A DNA stretch of 64,000 nt from contig NZ_SWMS01000007.1 in the NCBI RefSeq assembly GCF_005146945.1, positions 1-64,000 of the forward strand. The letters are read 5' to 3'. Positions within the stretch are counted from its first letter, which is position 1; each line of letters begins with the position of its first letter. Below, in pieces: positions 16,791-25,300 of this stretch. The DNA comes from Prauserella endophytica (lineage in GTDB: Bacteria; Actinomycetota; Actinomycetes; Mycobacteriales; Pseudonocardiaceae). Below the pieces are notes generated by a model. It searched no databases, was not told the origin of the DNA, and was given only the letters and a program-made list of their open reading frames with translations. The position numbers and the translations under genes are program-made.

Positions 16791-18419
16791 ATGTCAGAGT
16801 CCAGCACCGCCTCGTCCCCCGTCTCCCCCGAGATCCCGCGGCTGCTCGGCCGCGGCATGACCATGGGCGACCAGCTCGCCCGGCACGCGCGCACCATCGG
16901 CGACGAGGTCGCCTTCACCTTCGAGGGCACCAACCGCACCTACGCCGAGCTGGACGAGCGCGTCAGCAGGCTCGCGGGCGCACTGCGTGACCGGGGCGTG
17001 TCGGCCGGCGACCGCGTCGCCGTGCTCGGGCTCAACACGCTCGAGGTGATCGAGACGTTCTTCGCCTCGACCCGGCTCGGCGCCGTGTGCGTGCCCGTGA
17101 ACTTCCGGCTCGTCGCCGACGAGATCGCCTACGCGCTCGAGGACAGCGGCACCACGGCGATCGTCGTGCACGCGGCGCTCGCGCAGGCGATGGCCAAGGC
17201 GCGCGAACAGCTGTCGGCCGACACGGTGTGCCTCACCTTCGGCGGCCCCGCCGAGGCCGCGGGCCCGGGCGCCGAGGACTACGAGCGCGCGCTCGCCGAC
17301 GCACCTGCCACGTTTCCCGAGCGGAGGGTGAACGAGCACGACGCCGCGTTCATCATGTACACGTCGGGCACCACGGGCAGGCCGAAAGGCGCCGTGCTGA
17401 CGCACTTCAACCTGCTCATGCACGCGTTCAGCAACATGGCGACACTCGGCTCACCGCCGGAGGACCGCGTGTGGCTCGCCGCCGCGCCGCTGTTCCACAT
17501 CGCGGGGCTCTCGGGCATGCTGCCGTGCCTGCTGCGCGGCGGGCGCACGGTGCTGCTGCCCTCCGGTCAGTTCGACCCGGTGGCGACCGTGGACCTCCTC
17601 GAGCGCGAGCGCGTGTCGGCGGTCTTCTTCGTTCCCGCGCAGTGGCAGGCGATCTGCGCGGTGCCGGGGCTGGCCGAACGCGACCTGTCCGCGCTGCGGC
17701 AGGCGTCCTGGGGCGCGGCGCCCGCGTCGACCACGCTGCTGCGCACGATGATCGACACGTTCCCCCAGGCCGAGATCACCACAGCGTTCGGGCAGACCGA
17801 GTGCAGCCCCGTGACGACGCTGCTGCGCGGCGAGGACTCCATCCGCAAGATCGGCTCGGTCGGCACGCCCATGCTCAACGTCGAGGTGCGCGTGGTGGAC
17901 GACCACATGAACGACGTGCCGCGGGGCGAGGTCGGCGAGATCGTCTACCGCAGCCCCATGGTGATGAAGGAGTACTGGAACAAGCCCGAGGAGACGGCGG
18001 AGGCGTTCCGCGGCGGCTGGTTCCACTCCGGCGACCTGGTGCGACAGGACGGGGACGGCTACTACTTCGTGGTCGACCGCAAGAAGGACATGATCATTTC
18101 CGGTGGTGAGAACATCTACTGCGCCGAGGTGGAGAACGTACTCGCCGCGCACCCGAAGATCTCGGAGGTCGCGCTCATCGGGATGCCGGACGAGAAGTGG
18201 GGCGAGACCCCGCTCGCAGTCCTCGCGCCCCGCGAGGCCGACGACCCGCCCACTGTGGCCGACCTGCACGAATGGTGCGCCGACCGGCTCGCCGGGTACA
18301 AGCGGCCGCGCCACATCGCGGTCGTGCCCGCACTGCCCCGCAACCCCAGCGGCAAGGTGCTCAAGACACAGCTGCGCGCCGACCGCGCGGCGGGCAAGCT
18401 CGGTGTGGAGGGCGCTTGA
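16791..18419 (+). CDS. Long-chain acyl-CoA synthetase (AMP-binding, FadD type)
   Basis: 542 residues from ATG 16791; in-frame codons upstream give an Arg-rich tail over the operator and are excluded. ANL motifs: [18 protein letters not shown], the aspartate hinge region WFHSGDLVRQDGDGYYFVVD, RKKDMIISGGENIYCAEVEN, and PRNPSGKVLKTQLR with the adenylating Lys. FGQTE is the acyl-pocket motif. The layout resembles FadD13-like enzymes. It is coupled by a TTGA overlap to the thioesterase gene downstream, so activation and hydrolysis of a CoA ester are encoded together. An operator-like site lies in front. Confidence 0.88.
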   Translation: MSESSTASSPVSPEIPRLLGRGMTMGDQLARHARTIGDEVAFTFEGTNRTYAELDERVSRLAGALRDRGVSAGDRVAVLGLNTLEVIETFFASTRLGAVCVPVNFRLVADEIAYALEDSGTTAIVVHAALAQAMAKAREQLSADTVCLTFGGPAEAAGPGAEDYERALADAPATFPERRVNEHDAAFIMYTSGTTGRPKGAVLTHFNLLMHAFSNMATLGSPPEDRVWLAAAPLFHIAGLSGMLPCLLRGGRTVLLPSGQFDPVATVDLLERERVSAVFFVPAQWQAICAVPGLAERDLSALRQASWGAAPASTTLLRTMIDTFPQAEITTAFGQTECSPVTTLLRGEDSIRKIGSVGTPMLNVEVRVVDDHMNDVPRGEVGEIVYRSPMVMKEYWNKPEETAEAFRGGWFHSGDLVRQDGDGYYFVVDRKKDMIISGGENIYCAEVENVLAAHPKISEVALIGMPDEKWGETPLAVLAPREADDPPTVADLHEWCADRLAGYKRPRHIAVVPALPRNPSGKVLKTQLRADRAAGKLGVEGA

Positions 18420-19231
18420 GCACGCCCTCCCGTCACGCGCTCGATCACTTCCTGACGCTGACACCCTCCGGCGACGGCTGGGCGGTGGACGTGCCACCGG
18501 CGTGGACACCGGCGGGCGCGGCGCATGGCGGCGTCCTGTTCGGCATGGCCGTCACCGCGATGGGGCGCCGCGCGCTGCATCCGGACCTGCTCACGGCGAC
18601 CGCCCACTTCCTGCGCCCGACGATGCCCGGCGCCGCGCACGTGACCGCCGAGGTGCTGCGCTCCGGCAGGGCGCACGCGACGACGCAGGCGACGCTGAGC
18701 CAGGACGGCAAGGAGACCGTGCGCGTGCTCGCCGTGTTCGGCACGCTGCCGCCGGGACCGCCGGACACCGAGCTGAAGCCTCCGATCCTGCCGCCGCCGC
18801 AGGAGTGCGTGCAGGTCCACGGCGCGCCACCCGGGGACGGGCCGCCCGACTACCCCTCGACGCTCGACGTGCGGATCCACCCCGACGTCGGGTGGCCGCA
18901 CGGCAGGCCGAGCGGGCGCGCCGAGGTGACCGGGTGGGCTCGCATGTCCGACGACCGGCCCCACGACGACGCGTCGCTGGCCGTGCTCGCCGACGGGTTC
19001 CCGCCCGCGATCTTCGACGCCCTGCCCGTCGCCCACGTGCCGACGCTGGAGCTGACCGTGCACGTGCGCGCCAAGCCGTCGAGCTCGTGGCTCGCCGGGC
19101 GGTTCACCACACGGGTCGTCAACGAGCCGTACCTCGAGGAGGACGGACTGCTGTGGGACGAGAGCGGCAGGCTCGTCGTCATGTCCCGCCAGCTCGCCCT
19201 CGCCGACGCGAACTCGGCGCGGCGGTTGTGA
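18416..19231 (+). CDS. Acyl-CoA thioesterase family protein (double hotdog, TesB-like)
   Basis: 271 residues from TTG 18416, set by GGAGGG seven bases upstream and by overlap with the FadD stop. The N-terminal hotdog begins AWTPAGAAHGGVLFGMAVTAM, like the first half of TesB-type thioesterases. The second half (VPTLELTVHVRAKPSSSWLAGRF, then NEPYLEEDGLLWDESGRLVVMSRQLAL) is the conserved second hotdog with the acidic EEDGLLWD motif. It would hydrolyse acyl-CoA. Pairing with an acyl-CoA synthetase suggests CoA recycling or control of ester pools under the nearby TetR protein. Confidence 0.85.
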   Translation: MSTPSRHALDHFLTLTPSGDGWAVDVPPAWTPAGAAHGGVLFGMAVTAMGRRALHPDLLTATAHFLRPTMPGAAHVTAEVLRSGRAHATTQATLSQDGKETVRVLAVFGTLPPGPPDTELKPPILPPPQECVQVHGAPPGDGPPDYPSTLDVRIHPDVGWPHGRPSGRAEVTGWARMSDDRPHDDASLAVLADGFPPAIFDALPVAHVPTLELTVHVRAKPSSSWLAGRFTTRVVNEPYLEEDGLLWDESGRLVVMSRQLALADANSARRL

Positions 19232-19283
19232 GATGGGCCGGAAACCGGGTGGGGCCGGGGCGGGAAGCTGCCAGACTGACGAC

Positions 19284-20051
19284 GTGCTGTGGCTCGAGCT
19301 CGAAGGCGCCGTCAACATCCGCGACGTCGGGGGCATCCCCACCGAGGACGGCGGCACGACCGCCCGCAACCGGCTGCTCCGCGCGGACAACCTCCAGGAC
19401 CTGTCGCGCGGCGACCTCGACTACCTCGTGGACACGATCGGCCTGAGCACCGTGGTCGACCTGCGCACCGCGTCGGAGATCGAGGCGGAGGGTCCCGCGC
19501 CGCTGACCAAGTACGCCCACGTGGCGCACGTCCACCACTCGCTGCTACCCGAGCAGGCGTGGGGCGACAATTCCCCGGACGCGCTGCTCACGCGCAGGCG
19601 GGAGGACGAGGCCCGCTACGCGGGTGACCGCACCTGTTCGCACTACCTCGGCTACGTCGAGAAACGCCCGGACAGCATCGTCGGCGCCCTGCGCGCGATC
19701 CTGCGCTCCGAGGGGCCGGCGCTCGTGCACTGCGCGGCAGGCAAGGACCGCACCGGCGTGGTGACGGCGTTCGCACTCAGCGTGGCCGGTGCACGGCGGG
19801 AGGCCATCGTCGCCGACTACGCCGCGACCGCCGAGCGGATCGAGGCGATCGTCCGACGGCTGACCGCCTCCCAGACCTACGCCGAGGACGTCATGCGCGT
19901 GTCCCTCGACCGGCACACCCCGAAACCGGAGTCGATGGCCGAGTTCCTCGAGCAGATCGACGTCCGCTACGGCGGGGTCACCGAGGTGCTCACCGCCAAC
20001 GGCTTCACCGCCGAGGAGACGAGCGCCCTCCGCACGAAACTGCGCAGCTGA
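19284..20051 (+). CDS. Tyrosine-protein phosphatase (DSP/PtpB-like)
   Basis: 255 residues if it starts at GTG 19284 (VLWLELEGAVNIRDVGG), the N-terminus usual for actinobacterial PtpB-like proteins; an ATG at 19233 is possible but has a poor ribosome site. The active-site loop is VHCAAGKDRTG, with Cys150 and the conserved Arg, preceded by RDVGG and LLRADNL, family landmarks of the PtpB/triple-specificity group. Members remove phosphate from phosphotyrosine and sometimes phosphoinositides. No tyrosine kinase is nearby. It is the last gene before a 21-bp tandem repeat array. Confidence 0.85.
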   Translation: MLWLELEGAVNIRDVGGIPTEDGGTTARNRLLRADNLQDLSRGDLDYLVDTIGLSTVVDLRTASEIEAEGPAPLTKYAHVAHVHHSLLPEQAWGDNSPDALLTRRREDEARYAGDRTCSHYLGYVEKRPDSIVGALRAILRSEGPALVHCAAGKDRTGVVTAFALSVAGARREAIVADYAATAERIEAIVRRLTASQTYAEDVMRVSLDRHTPKPESMAEFLEQIDVRYGGVTEVLTANGFTAEETSALRTKLRS

Positions 20052-20054
20052 CCG

Positions 20055-20159
20055 CGCGAGTCCCCCGCTCCCGACCGCGAGTCCCCCGCTCCCGACCGCG
20101 AGTCCCCCGCTCCCGACCGCGAGTCCCCCGCTCCGAACCGCGAGTTCTGCGCTCCCGCG
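20055..20159. repeat. 21-bp tandem repeat array 1 (five units)
   Basis: Five head-to-tail units with CGCGAG recurring at 20055, 20076, 20097, 20118 and 20139, exactly 21 bases apart. Four carry GAGTCCCCCGCTC; the last carries GAGTTCTGCGCTC. The array fills the gap between two convergent genes ending at 20051 and 20166. Related arrays lie at 46875 and 47039. Because 21 is divisible by three, several frames stay open across it, but none has a plausible start or ribosome site. Confidence 0.9.
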
Positions 20160-20165
20160 CGGCGT

Positions 20166-20948
20166 CTACCGACCCGTGACGCTCAGCGAGCCGAGGCTGG
20201 TGAAGTCCGCCGTGACCTCCTGGCCGCGTTCCACGAACACCGCGTCGGTCAGGCCGCCGGTCAGCACGATCCACCCCGGTTCCAAGGCGACACCCCTTCG
20301 GCCGAGCGCGTTGGCCGCGAGAGCCAGCGCTTCGGCGGGGTGGCCCTGCACGGCGGCCCCCGTCGCCGACGCCACCACCTTGCCGTCGACCCCGAGCAGG
20401 CACGCCTCGAGTCCGAGATCGATCGCCGACGGCGGGAGTCCCTTGGCGCCCACCACGAACCGGGCCGACGACGCGTTGTCCGCCACGACGTCCGGGAGCG
20501 CGAAACTGAAGTCCCGGTACCGGCTGTCGATCACCTCGAAGCCCGCGTGCACGCTGCGCACCGCCGCGAGCGCGGTCGCGGCCGTCACACCGGGGCCGCG
20601 GAGCTGCTCACCCAGCACGAAGACGATCTCGGGCTCCACCCGGGGATGGATCAGCTCGCCGAGCGGCACCGGTTCCCCCGCTGGCAGCACCATCGCGTCC
20701 GTGAGCCACGCCGTGAGCGGCGAGTCGATGCCCATCCGCTCCTGCTTCGCGCGCGACGTCAGGCCGAGCTTCACCCCGACCACGCTCTCCCCCGCGTCGA
20801 CCTTGCGCCGCACCAACGCGTCCTGCACGTCGTACGCCGTCGCAAGGTCGAGGCCGGGCCATTCGGTGGTGATCCGGCCGCCGACGCGGCGCGTCGCCTC
20901 GCGGTCGAGGAGTTCCGTCACGGCGCGCTCGATGCCCCACTCGGTCAT
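20166..20948 (-). CDS. 2-keto-4-pentenoate hydratase / 4-oxalocrotonate decarboxylase family protein
   Basis: 260 residues. The block VVGVKLGLTSRAKQERMGIDSPLTAWL and VEPEIVFVLGEQL, with the metal-binding acidic residues, match the fumarylacetoacetase-fold hydratase/decarboxylase group of meta-cleavage pathways (MhpD, XylJ/XylI). Substrates are 2-oxo-4-enoates or 2-oxo-hexenedioate; the sequence alone does not separate hydratase from decarboxylase. It overlaps the methyltransferase start by the ATGA arrangement and ends a three-gene unit with a VOC protein. No extradiol dioxygenase is in the window, unless the small VOC protein fills that role. Confidence 0.82.
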   Translation of the reverse strand: MTEWGIERAVTELLDREATRRVGGRITTEWPGLDLATAYDVQDALVRRKVDAGESVVGVKLGLTSRAKQERMGIDSPLTAWLTDAMVLPAGEPVPLGELIHPRVEPEIVFVLGEQLRGPGVTAATALAAVRSVHAGFEVIDSRYRDFSFALPDVVADNASSARFVVGAKGLPPSAIDLGLEACLLGVDGKVVASATGAAVQGHPAEALALAANALGRRGVALEPGWIVLTGGLTDAVFVERGQEVTADFTSLGSLSVTGR

Positions 20949-21502
20949 GTCCGCACCCTAGCCCGGCGCGCCAGCAGCCGGGTCGTGTGCTCGCCGGGCT
21001 GTTCGGTGACGACCTCGAAGCCGGGTGGTAGTCGCCTGCCCAGCTCGCCGTGGGGGACGCGGAACGGGCGGTCCGATTCGCCGGGTTCGAGCGCGAGCGC
21101 CTCCCACGCCAGGAGGCCACCGTCCGCGACCGCGTGGCATGCCGCTTCGAACGCCGCCGCGTCCCAGTACCGGGTGGCCAGGACGAGTGCGTAGCGGCCG
21201 GGGTCGGCGGCGATGTAGGTGGGCACGTCGGCTTCGACGAGCCGGATCGCGTGCCGCAGGCTTCGGTTGACCGCTTCCTCGCGGAGTTGCGCGAGGGCGA
21301 CGCCCGAGATGTCCACGGCCGTCACGGTCCGGCCCGCGACGGCGAGTGCGAGCGCGTTTCCCGAGCGGCCGCAGGCTAGTTCGAGGACAGGCCCTTCGGG
21401 GATGCCGGCTTCGAGGACCTGGGCGAGCATCGGGTGCGAGGCGAAATCGGGCGGGTTGGCGGCGTACCGCTCGTTCCAGCGCAGCCGGTCTGCGTCGTTC
21501 AC
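20945..21502 (-). CDS. Class I SAM-dependent methyltransferase-like protein
   Basis: 185 residues from GTG 21502, overlapping the VOC stop. Motif I is VLELACGRSGNALALA followed by the acidic end of strand two in VTAVDISGVAL. The N-terminus RWNERYAANPPDF is common in the TehB/thiopurine-type group of small methyltransferases. The post-I region (LVEADVPTYI, then YALVLATRYWD) is in place. The substrate is unknown. It is translationally coupled to both neighbours, so it probably works with them or is simply co-transcribed. Confidence 0.82.
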   Translation of the reverse strand: MNDADRLRWNERYAANPPDFASHPMLAQVLEAGIPEGPVLELACGRSGNALALAVAGRTVTAVDISGVALAQLREEAVNRSLRHAIRLVEADVPTYIAADPGRYALVLATRYWDAAAFEAACHAVADGGLLAWEALALEPGESDRPFRVPHGELGRRLPPGFEVVTEQPGEHTTRLLARRARVRT

Positions 21503-21864
21503 AGCTTCTGGGCGAACTCGACGACGTTGCCATCCGGATCGGCGACGTGAAGGGTCCGTTCGCGCCACGGGCGGTCGACCGGGCCGGTCAGGATGTCCGC
21601 TCCCGCGGCGCGGAGGCGAGCCGCTTCGGCGTCCACGTCCTCGACGATGAAACCGATCTCTCCGCATGGCGCTCGGCCCGGCTCCCGGTTGATCAGCTCG
21701 GGCAGTCTCGAACGTTCGAAGAGCGAGAACTTGGTGTTCTCCATGGAAAACTCGACGTAGCCGTCGCCTTCCTTACGGACGTCCAGTCCGATGACGTCGC
21801 GATAGAAGGCGGTGGAGCGGCTGAGCGATTGCACGTACCAGATCACGTAGTCGATGCGGCGCAT
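21499..21864 (-). CDS. VOC (glyoxalase/bleomycin-resistance) superfamily protein
   Basis: 121 residues from the ATG giving MRRIDYVIWYVQSL. It has the two beta-alpha-beta-beta-beta modules of a small VOC protein: SRSTAFYRDVIGLDV, then IGFIVEDVDAEAARLRAAG and LHVADPDGNVVEFAQ, where the final Glu is a likely metal ligand. Function ranges from isomerases to antibiotic binding proteins, and the sequence does not decide. It is first in the operon with the methyltransferase and the hydratase. Confidence 0.85.
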   Translation of the reverse strand: MRRIDYVIWYVQSLSRSTAFYRDVIGLDVRKEGDGYVEFSMENTKFSLFERSRLPELINREPGRAPCGEIGFIVEDVDAEAARLRAAGADILTGPVDRPWRERTLHVADPDGNVVEFAQKL

Positions 21865-22061
21865 GCCGATACGGTAGCCCTTTGCGAGGCGGCGAGGCGT
21901 TTCCAGCACGAATCCGGCGCGCCGCGGGAAACCGTCGCTCCACGGGTCGGCGTACGCTCACTGTCCACTATCGACAGTCATACACGGAGGGGCACGCACA
22001 TCACCTTGTTCACCCGGATCGACTAATGGTAGGCGGCTACGTGTGGTGTTATGGTTGTGGC

Positions 22062-23240
22062 ATGGGGGAAATCATTGAGATCATCGCGCTTGAACGACAA
22101 CGCGCGAAACTGGAAGCCTTGCAGTACAAGGCAATCGCCATGCTTGCCGAGCAGCGGGATGACGTGGCCGAGGAGCTGGCCCTGGTGTTGGCGGTCACCG
22201 TCCACAAGGCACAGCGGATGGTAGACCTCGCGACCACGCTCGTTCATCGGCTGCCACTCACGTTCGCGGCCATGCGGCGTGGGGACGTCGACTCGGTGAG
22301 GGCCGGCGCCATTGCCGGGCCCACTGCCTGGCTGAGCGACGAGCACGCCCGGCAGGTCGATGTCCTGATGGCCGATCGGCTGGAGGGCAGGAATCCCGGG
22401 CAGCTGCGTCGAGCAGCTGCACGCGCGGTGCACCGGGTCGATCCTGATGGTGCTGCGGCCCGGGCTCAGGCCCGTCGCCAGGAGCGAAAAGTCGAGCTGT
22501 TACCCGGTTTCGACGGCATGTCGACGCTCGTGGCCGAGCTGCCCGCCGAGGTCGCTTCAGCCGCCTATGCACGGGTGGATCGCCTTGCGCGGCAGCTTCG
22601 GGGCGACGGTGAAGGCCGGACATTGGATCAGTTGCGGGCCGACGTGTTCGCCGATCTCGTTCTCGGCTCGTCCGGCGGCGGCGGCGCGAAGGCGGAGATC
22701 TTCGTCTACGTCGACGCCAAGACGCTGGCCGGAGCCGATGAGCAGCCGGCCGAGCTGGCCGGGTACGGGCCGATTCCCGCATGGCTGGCGCGGCAGATCG
22801 CCCACGATTCCGGAAGTACCTGGAGGCGGATCGTCACCGATCCGCTCAACGGCCGACCAATCGACGTGGGGCGGCAACGCTATCGTCCACCCGCTGTCAC
22901 GGACCGGTTCGTGCGGGTGCGGGACCGGGAGTGCCGCTTCCCTGGCTGTAACCGGCCCGCCCAGTTCGGAGACAACGACCATCACCGGCCGTGGGGCCGT
23001 CACGGTGATACCGACACCGACCAGCTCGTCAACTACTGCCGACGGCACCACCGCCTCAAGGACCGGCCCGGCTGGCGCTACGAGTTGGAGCGCGACACCG
23101 GCGTGCTGACGATCACCACACCCGCGGGAATGCGATACGCCAGCACGCCGGGCGCTCAGGAACCGGTCTGCCTCAGTCCCAATAGACGACCGGGTCCATC
23201 AGCTCGACGCCGTTCTTTCACTGTTCGGGCTGGAGCGTGA
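22062..23240 (+). CDS. HNH endonuclease domain protein with DUF222 (13E12-like)
   Basis: 392 residues from ATG 22062; an ATG at 22026 would add 12 residues and neither has a clear ribosome site. Residues 1 to ~280 are the helical DUF222 region (VTVHKAQRMVDLATTLVHRL, then MRRGDVDSVRAGAIAGPTAWL). An HNH motif follows: RDRECRFPGCNRPAQFGDND, HHRPWGRHG, and LVNYCRRHHRLKDRPGW, with zinc-binding cysteines and the catalytic His pair intact. This is the 13E12 multigene family of actinobacteria, dispersed and possibly mobile, with unknown function. It is shorter at the N-terminus than many members. No inverted repeats were seen around it. Confidence 0.82.
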   Translation: MGEIIEIIALERQRAKLEALQYKAIAMLAEQRDDVAEELALVLAVTVHKAQRMVDLATTLVHRLPLTFAAMRRGDVDSVRAGAIAGPTAWLSDEHARQVDVLMADRLEGRNPGQLRRAAARAVHRVDPDGAAARAQARRQERKVELLPGFDGMSTLVAELPAEVASAAYARVDRLARQLRGDGEGRTLDQLRADVFADLVLGSSGGGGAKAEIFVYVDAKTLAGADEQPAELAGYGPIPAWLARQIAHDSGSTWRRIVTDPLNGRPIDVGRQRYRPPAVTDRFVRVRDRECRFPGCNRPAQFGDNDHHRPWGRHGDTDTDQLVNYCRRHHRLKDRPGWRYELERDTGVLTITTPAGMRYASTPGAQEPVCLSPNRRPGPSARRRSFTVRAGA

Positions 23241-23380
23241 ACATCAATGCCTCGTTCGCGCAGTCACTGGCCGGCACTTGTAGAACCGCCACGCCTGGTC
23301 GTCGCGGTTGTAAACCGAGCCAGTCGGGCCAGGGTTGCTCCGGCGACAGCGGCCAGAGTGGACAAGGCCGTTCGACCGGC

Positions 23381-23995
23381 TCAGCTGAACAGGCCCGACC
23401 AGTACGACCAGAAGCGCTGCACGATGAGGATCACGATGAGCAGCAACCAGAACAGCAGGGGTGCGAGGTGCCGCCTGACGAGCGTGGAACCGCCGGGGAG
23501 GTGACCGGCCGCGAGGTTGTGCACGGTGGTGTACCAGAAGATCGGGATGGTCACCGCCCACACGACCACGCAGTACGGGCAGAGCGCGCCGATGTTGTAG
23601 AGGCTCTGAGCGATCAGCCAGTGCACGAACCCGACGCCGAACAGGGTGCCCGCTTGGAGACCGAGCCAGAACCAGCGTGGCAGGCGGGCGCCGGCGAGGA
23701 GTGCGACGCCGACGGTGGCGACGACGGGGAACGCCGCGAGGCCGATGAGGGGGTTGGGAAAACCGAACGCGGCGGCTTGGTCGCTCTGCATTACGGAGCC
23801 GCAGGAAAGAGTGGTGTCGATGGAACACGACGGCTGGTAGAACGGGTCCTCGAGCAGCGCCATCTTCTCGACGGTGAGCACGAGCGCGGCAATGGTTCCG
23901 ATGAGGCCGCCGACGACGAGCACCCAGGCGACGATCGTGCGCAGGCGCGGCGGCACGCCGGTCTCGACGAGCGGTTCCGTCGCCGGTGCGGACAT
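23381..23995 (-). CDS. Vitamin K epoxide reductase (VKOR) family membrane protein
   Basis: 204 residues with about five transmembrane segments. The VKOR signature is complete: the loop cysteines in SCSIDTTLSCGSVM and the active-site pair ALCPYCVVVW. In actinobacteria VKOR reoxidises an extracytoplasmic DsbA-like protein and passes electrons to quinone, supporting disulfide formation. There is no fused thioredoxin domain and no DsbA-like gene adjacent. It is a single gene divergent from the MBL-fold hydrolase operon. Confidence 0.92.
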   Translation of the reverse strand: MSAPATEPLVETGVPPRLRTIVAWVLVVGGLIGTIAALVLTVEKMALLEDPFYQPSCSIDTTLSCGSVMQSDQAAAFGFPNPLIGLAAFPVVATVGVALLAGARLPRWFWLGLQAGTLFGVGFVHWLIAQSLYNIGALCPYCVVVWAVTIPIFWYTTVHNLAAGHLPGGSTLVRRHLAPLLFWLLLIVILIVQRFWSYWSGLFS

Positions 23996-24202
23996 GCCGG
24001 GAACTCCCTCGCGTCGCAGGTCAACGTCTTTCGCCTACGAAGGTACGCACTCGGTGCGCGGGGCGCCGAGGCAGGGCTTCGGGTACCCCCTCGAGCACCG
24101 GCCACAGGGGTGACGTGATCGAGGACTCGTTGATCGGCCTCACCACGGCACGTTATGTTCGAGGTCATTACAGACGAAGGCCGTCTAGGAAGTCGGTGAG
24201 CC

Positions 24203-25300
24203 ATGACAGCGGACCCCACCGATCCCGGGGTGCCCGGGATCAGCGTCCTCGGGACGGCGCAGCGCGCCGCCTGGCTCGACCGGACGCTGCCGCCGGTCGA
24301 ACGACTTCCCGGCGGGCTGTGGTCGGTGCCGGTGCCGATTCCGGACAACCCGCTGCGGTACACGCTCTGCTACCTGGTTCCCGGCGACGACGGCATCGTG
24401 GTGGTGGATCCCGGCTGGAACACGCGCGAGGGCTGGGACACGCTGCTCGCCGGACTGGCCGAGGCAGGTGCGACGACGGCCGACGTGACGGGCATCGTGG
24501 CGACCCACGTGCACCCCGACCACCACGGCCTCTCCGGCCGCCTGCGCGAGGAGTCGGGCGCCTGGGTGGCGATGCACCCCGCTGAGCGCGACACGCTGCC
24601 GCAACGCATCGCCGTGGCGGCGAGCCGGAACTCCCTGCCGACCGCGGGTGGCTGGCTGCGGCTCTCCGGGGCGGACGAGGACGAGATCGCGGAGCTCGTG
24701 AGCCCACTCGACGAGTCGGCCACCGCCGACGACCGCGCGGCGATGGCTGAGCCGGACGTGCTGCTGGAGGACGGCGACCTGGTGCCGATGGCGGGGCGCA
24801 GGCTCCGCGCCGTCTGGACGCCCGGGCACACGCCGGGCCACCTCTGCCTGCAGGAGCCCGACGCCCGGCTCCTGCTTACGGGCGACCACGTGCTGCCCCG
24901 GATCACGCCGAACATCGGGCTGTACCCGAACTCGGCCGACTCCCCGCTCGGCCGGTTCCTCGAGTCGCTGGAGCGAGTGGGCGAGTACGACGACCACGAC
25001 GCGCTGCCCGCGCACGAGTACCGCTTCCGGGGGCTCGCCGCGCGCACGCGGCTCCTGCGGGAGCACCACGAGGAGCGCTGCCGCGAGGTGGTCGCGGTCG
25101 TCGCCGGGCTGGGCGAGCCCACGGTGTGGGAGGTCGCCCGCCACCTCACGTGGTCCCGGCCATGGGAGCGGATCGGCCGCATGCGCTTCGGCGCCCTCGC
25201 GGAGACGGGCGCCCACATCGACCACCTCGTGCGCCGGGGAGAGCTGGCCTGGCGGCACGGGGAGAACGGCAGCCCGATCCGCGTCAGGAGCACCACGTGA
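24203..25300 (+). CDS. MBL-fold metallo-hydrolase
   Basis: 365 residues. The zinc motif THVHPDHHG (HxHxDH), the later DHVLPRI and the C-terminal His of PAHEYRF complete the metallo-beta-lactamase ligand set, and a C-terminal winged-helix-like segment follows (EERCREVVAVVAGL onward), as in SdsA/LACTB2-like hydrolases. The substrate is probably a thioester or lactone given the neighbours. The stop overlaps the start of the thiolase-crotonase fusion (GTGA) and the TetR gene overlaps that, making one operon. Confidence 0.85.
   Translation: MTADPTDPGVPGISVLGTAQRAAWLDRTLPPVERLPGGLWSVPVPIPDNPLRYTLCYLVPGDDGIVVVDPGWNTREGWDTLLAGLAEAGATTADVTGIVATHVHPDHHGLSGRLREESGAWVAMHPAERDTLPQRIAVAASRNSLPTAGGWLRLSGADEDEIAELVSPLDESATADDRAAMAEPDVLLEDGDLVPMAGRRLRAVWTPGHTPGHLCLQEPDARLLLTGDHVLPRITPNIGLYPNSADSPLGRFLESLERVGEYDDHDALPAHEYRFRGLAARTRLLREHHEERCREVVAVVAGLGEPTVWEVARHLTWSRPWERIGRMRFGALAETGAHIDHLVRRGELAWRHGENGSPIRVRSTT

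Noticed and set aside
22062-23240. Homing endonuclease or insertion element
   Set aside because: DUF222/HNH proteins are widespread single genes in actinobacteria; no inverted repeats, target duplication or interrupted gene were seen.
24152-24186. Imperfect repeats GTTATG-N8-CATTAC and AGACG-N5-CGTCT upstream of the MBL gene as TetR operators
   Set aside because: Arms are short or mismatched, and no second copy supports them, so no operator is called.
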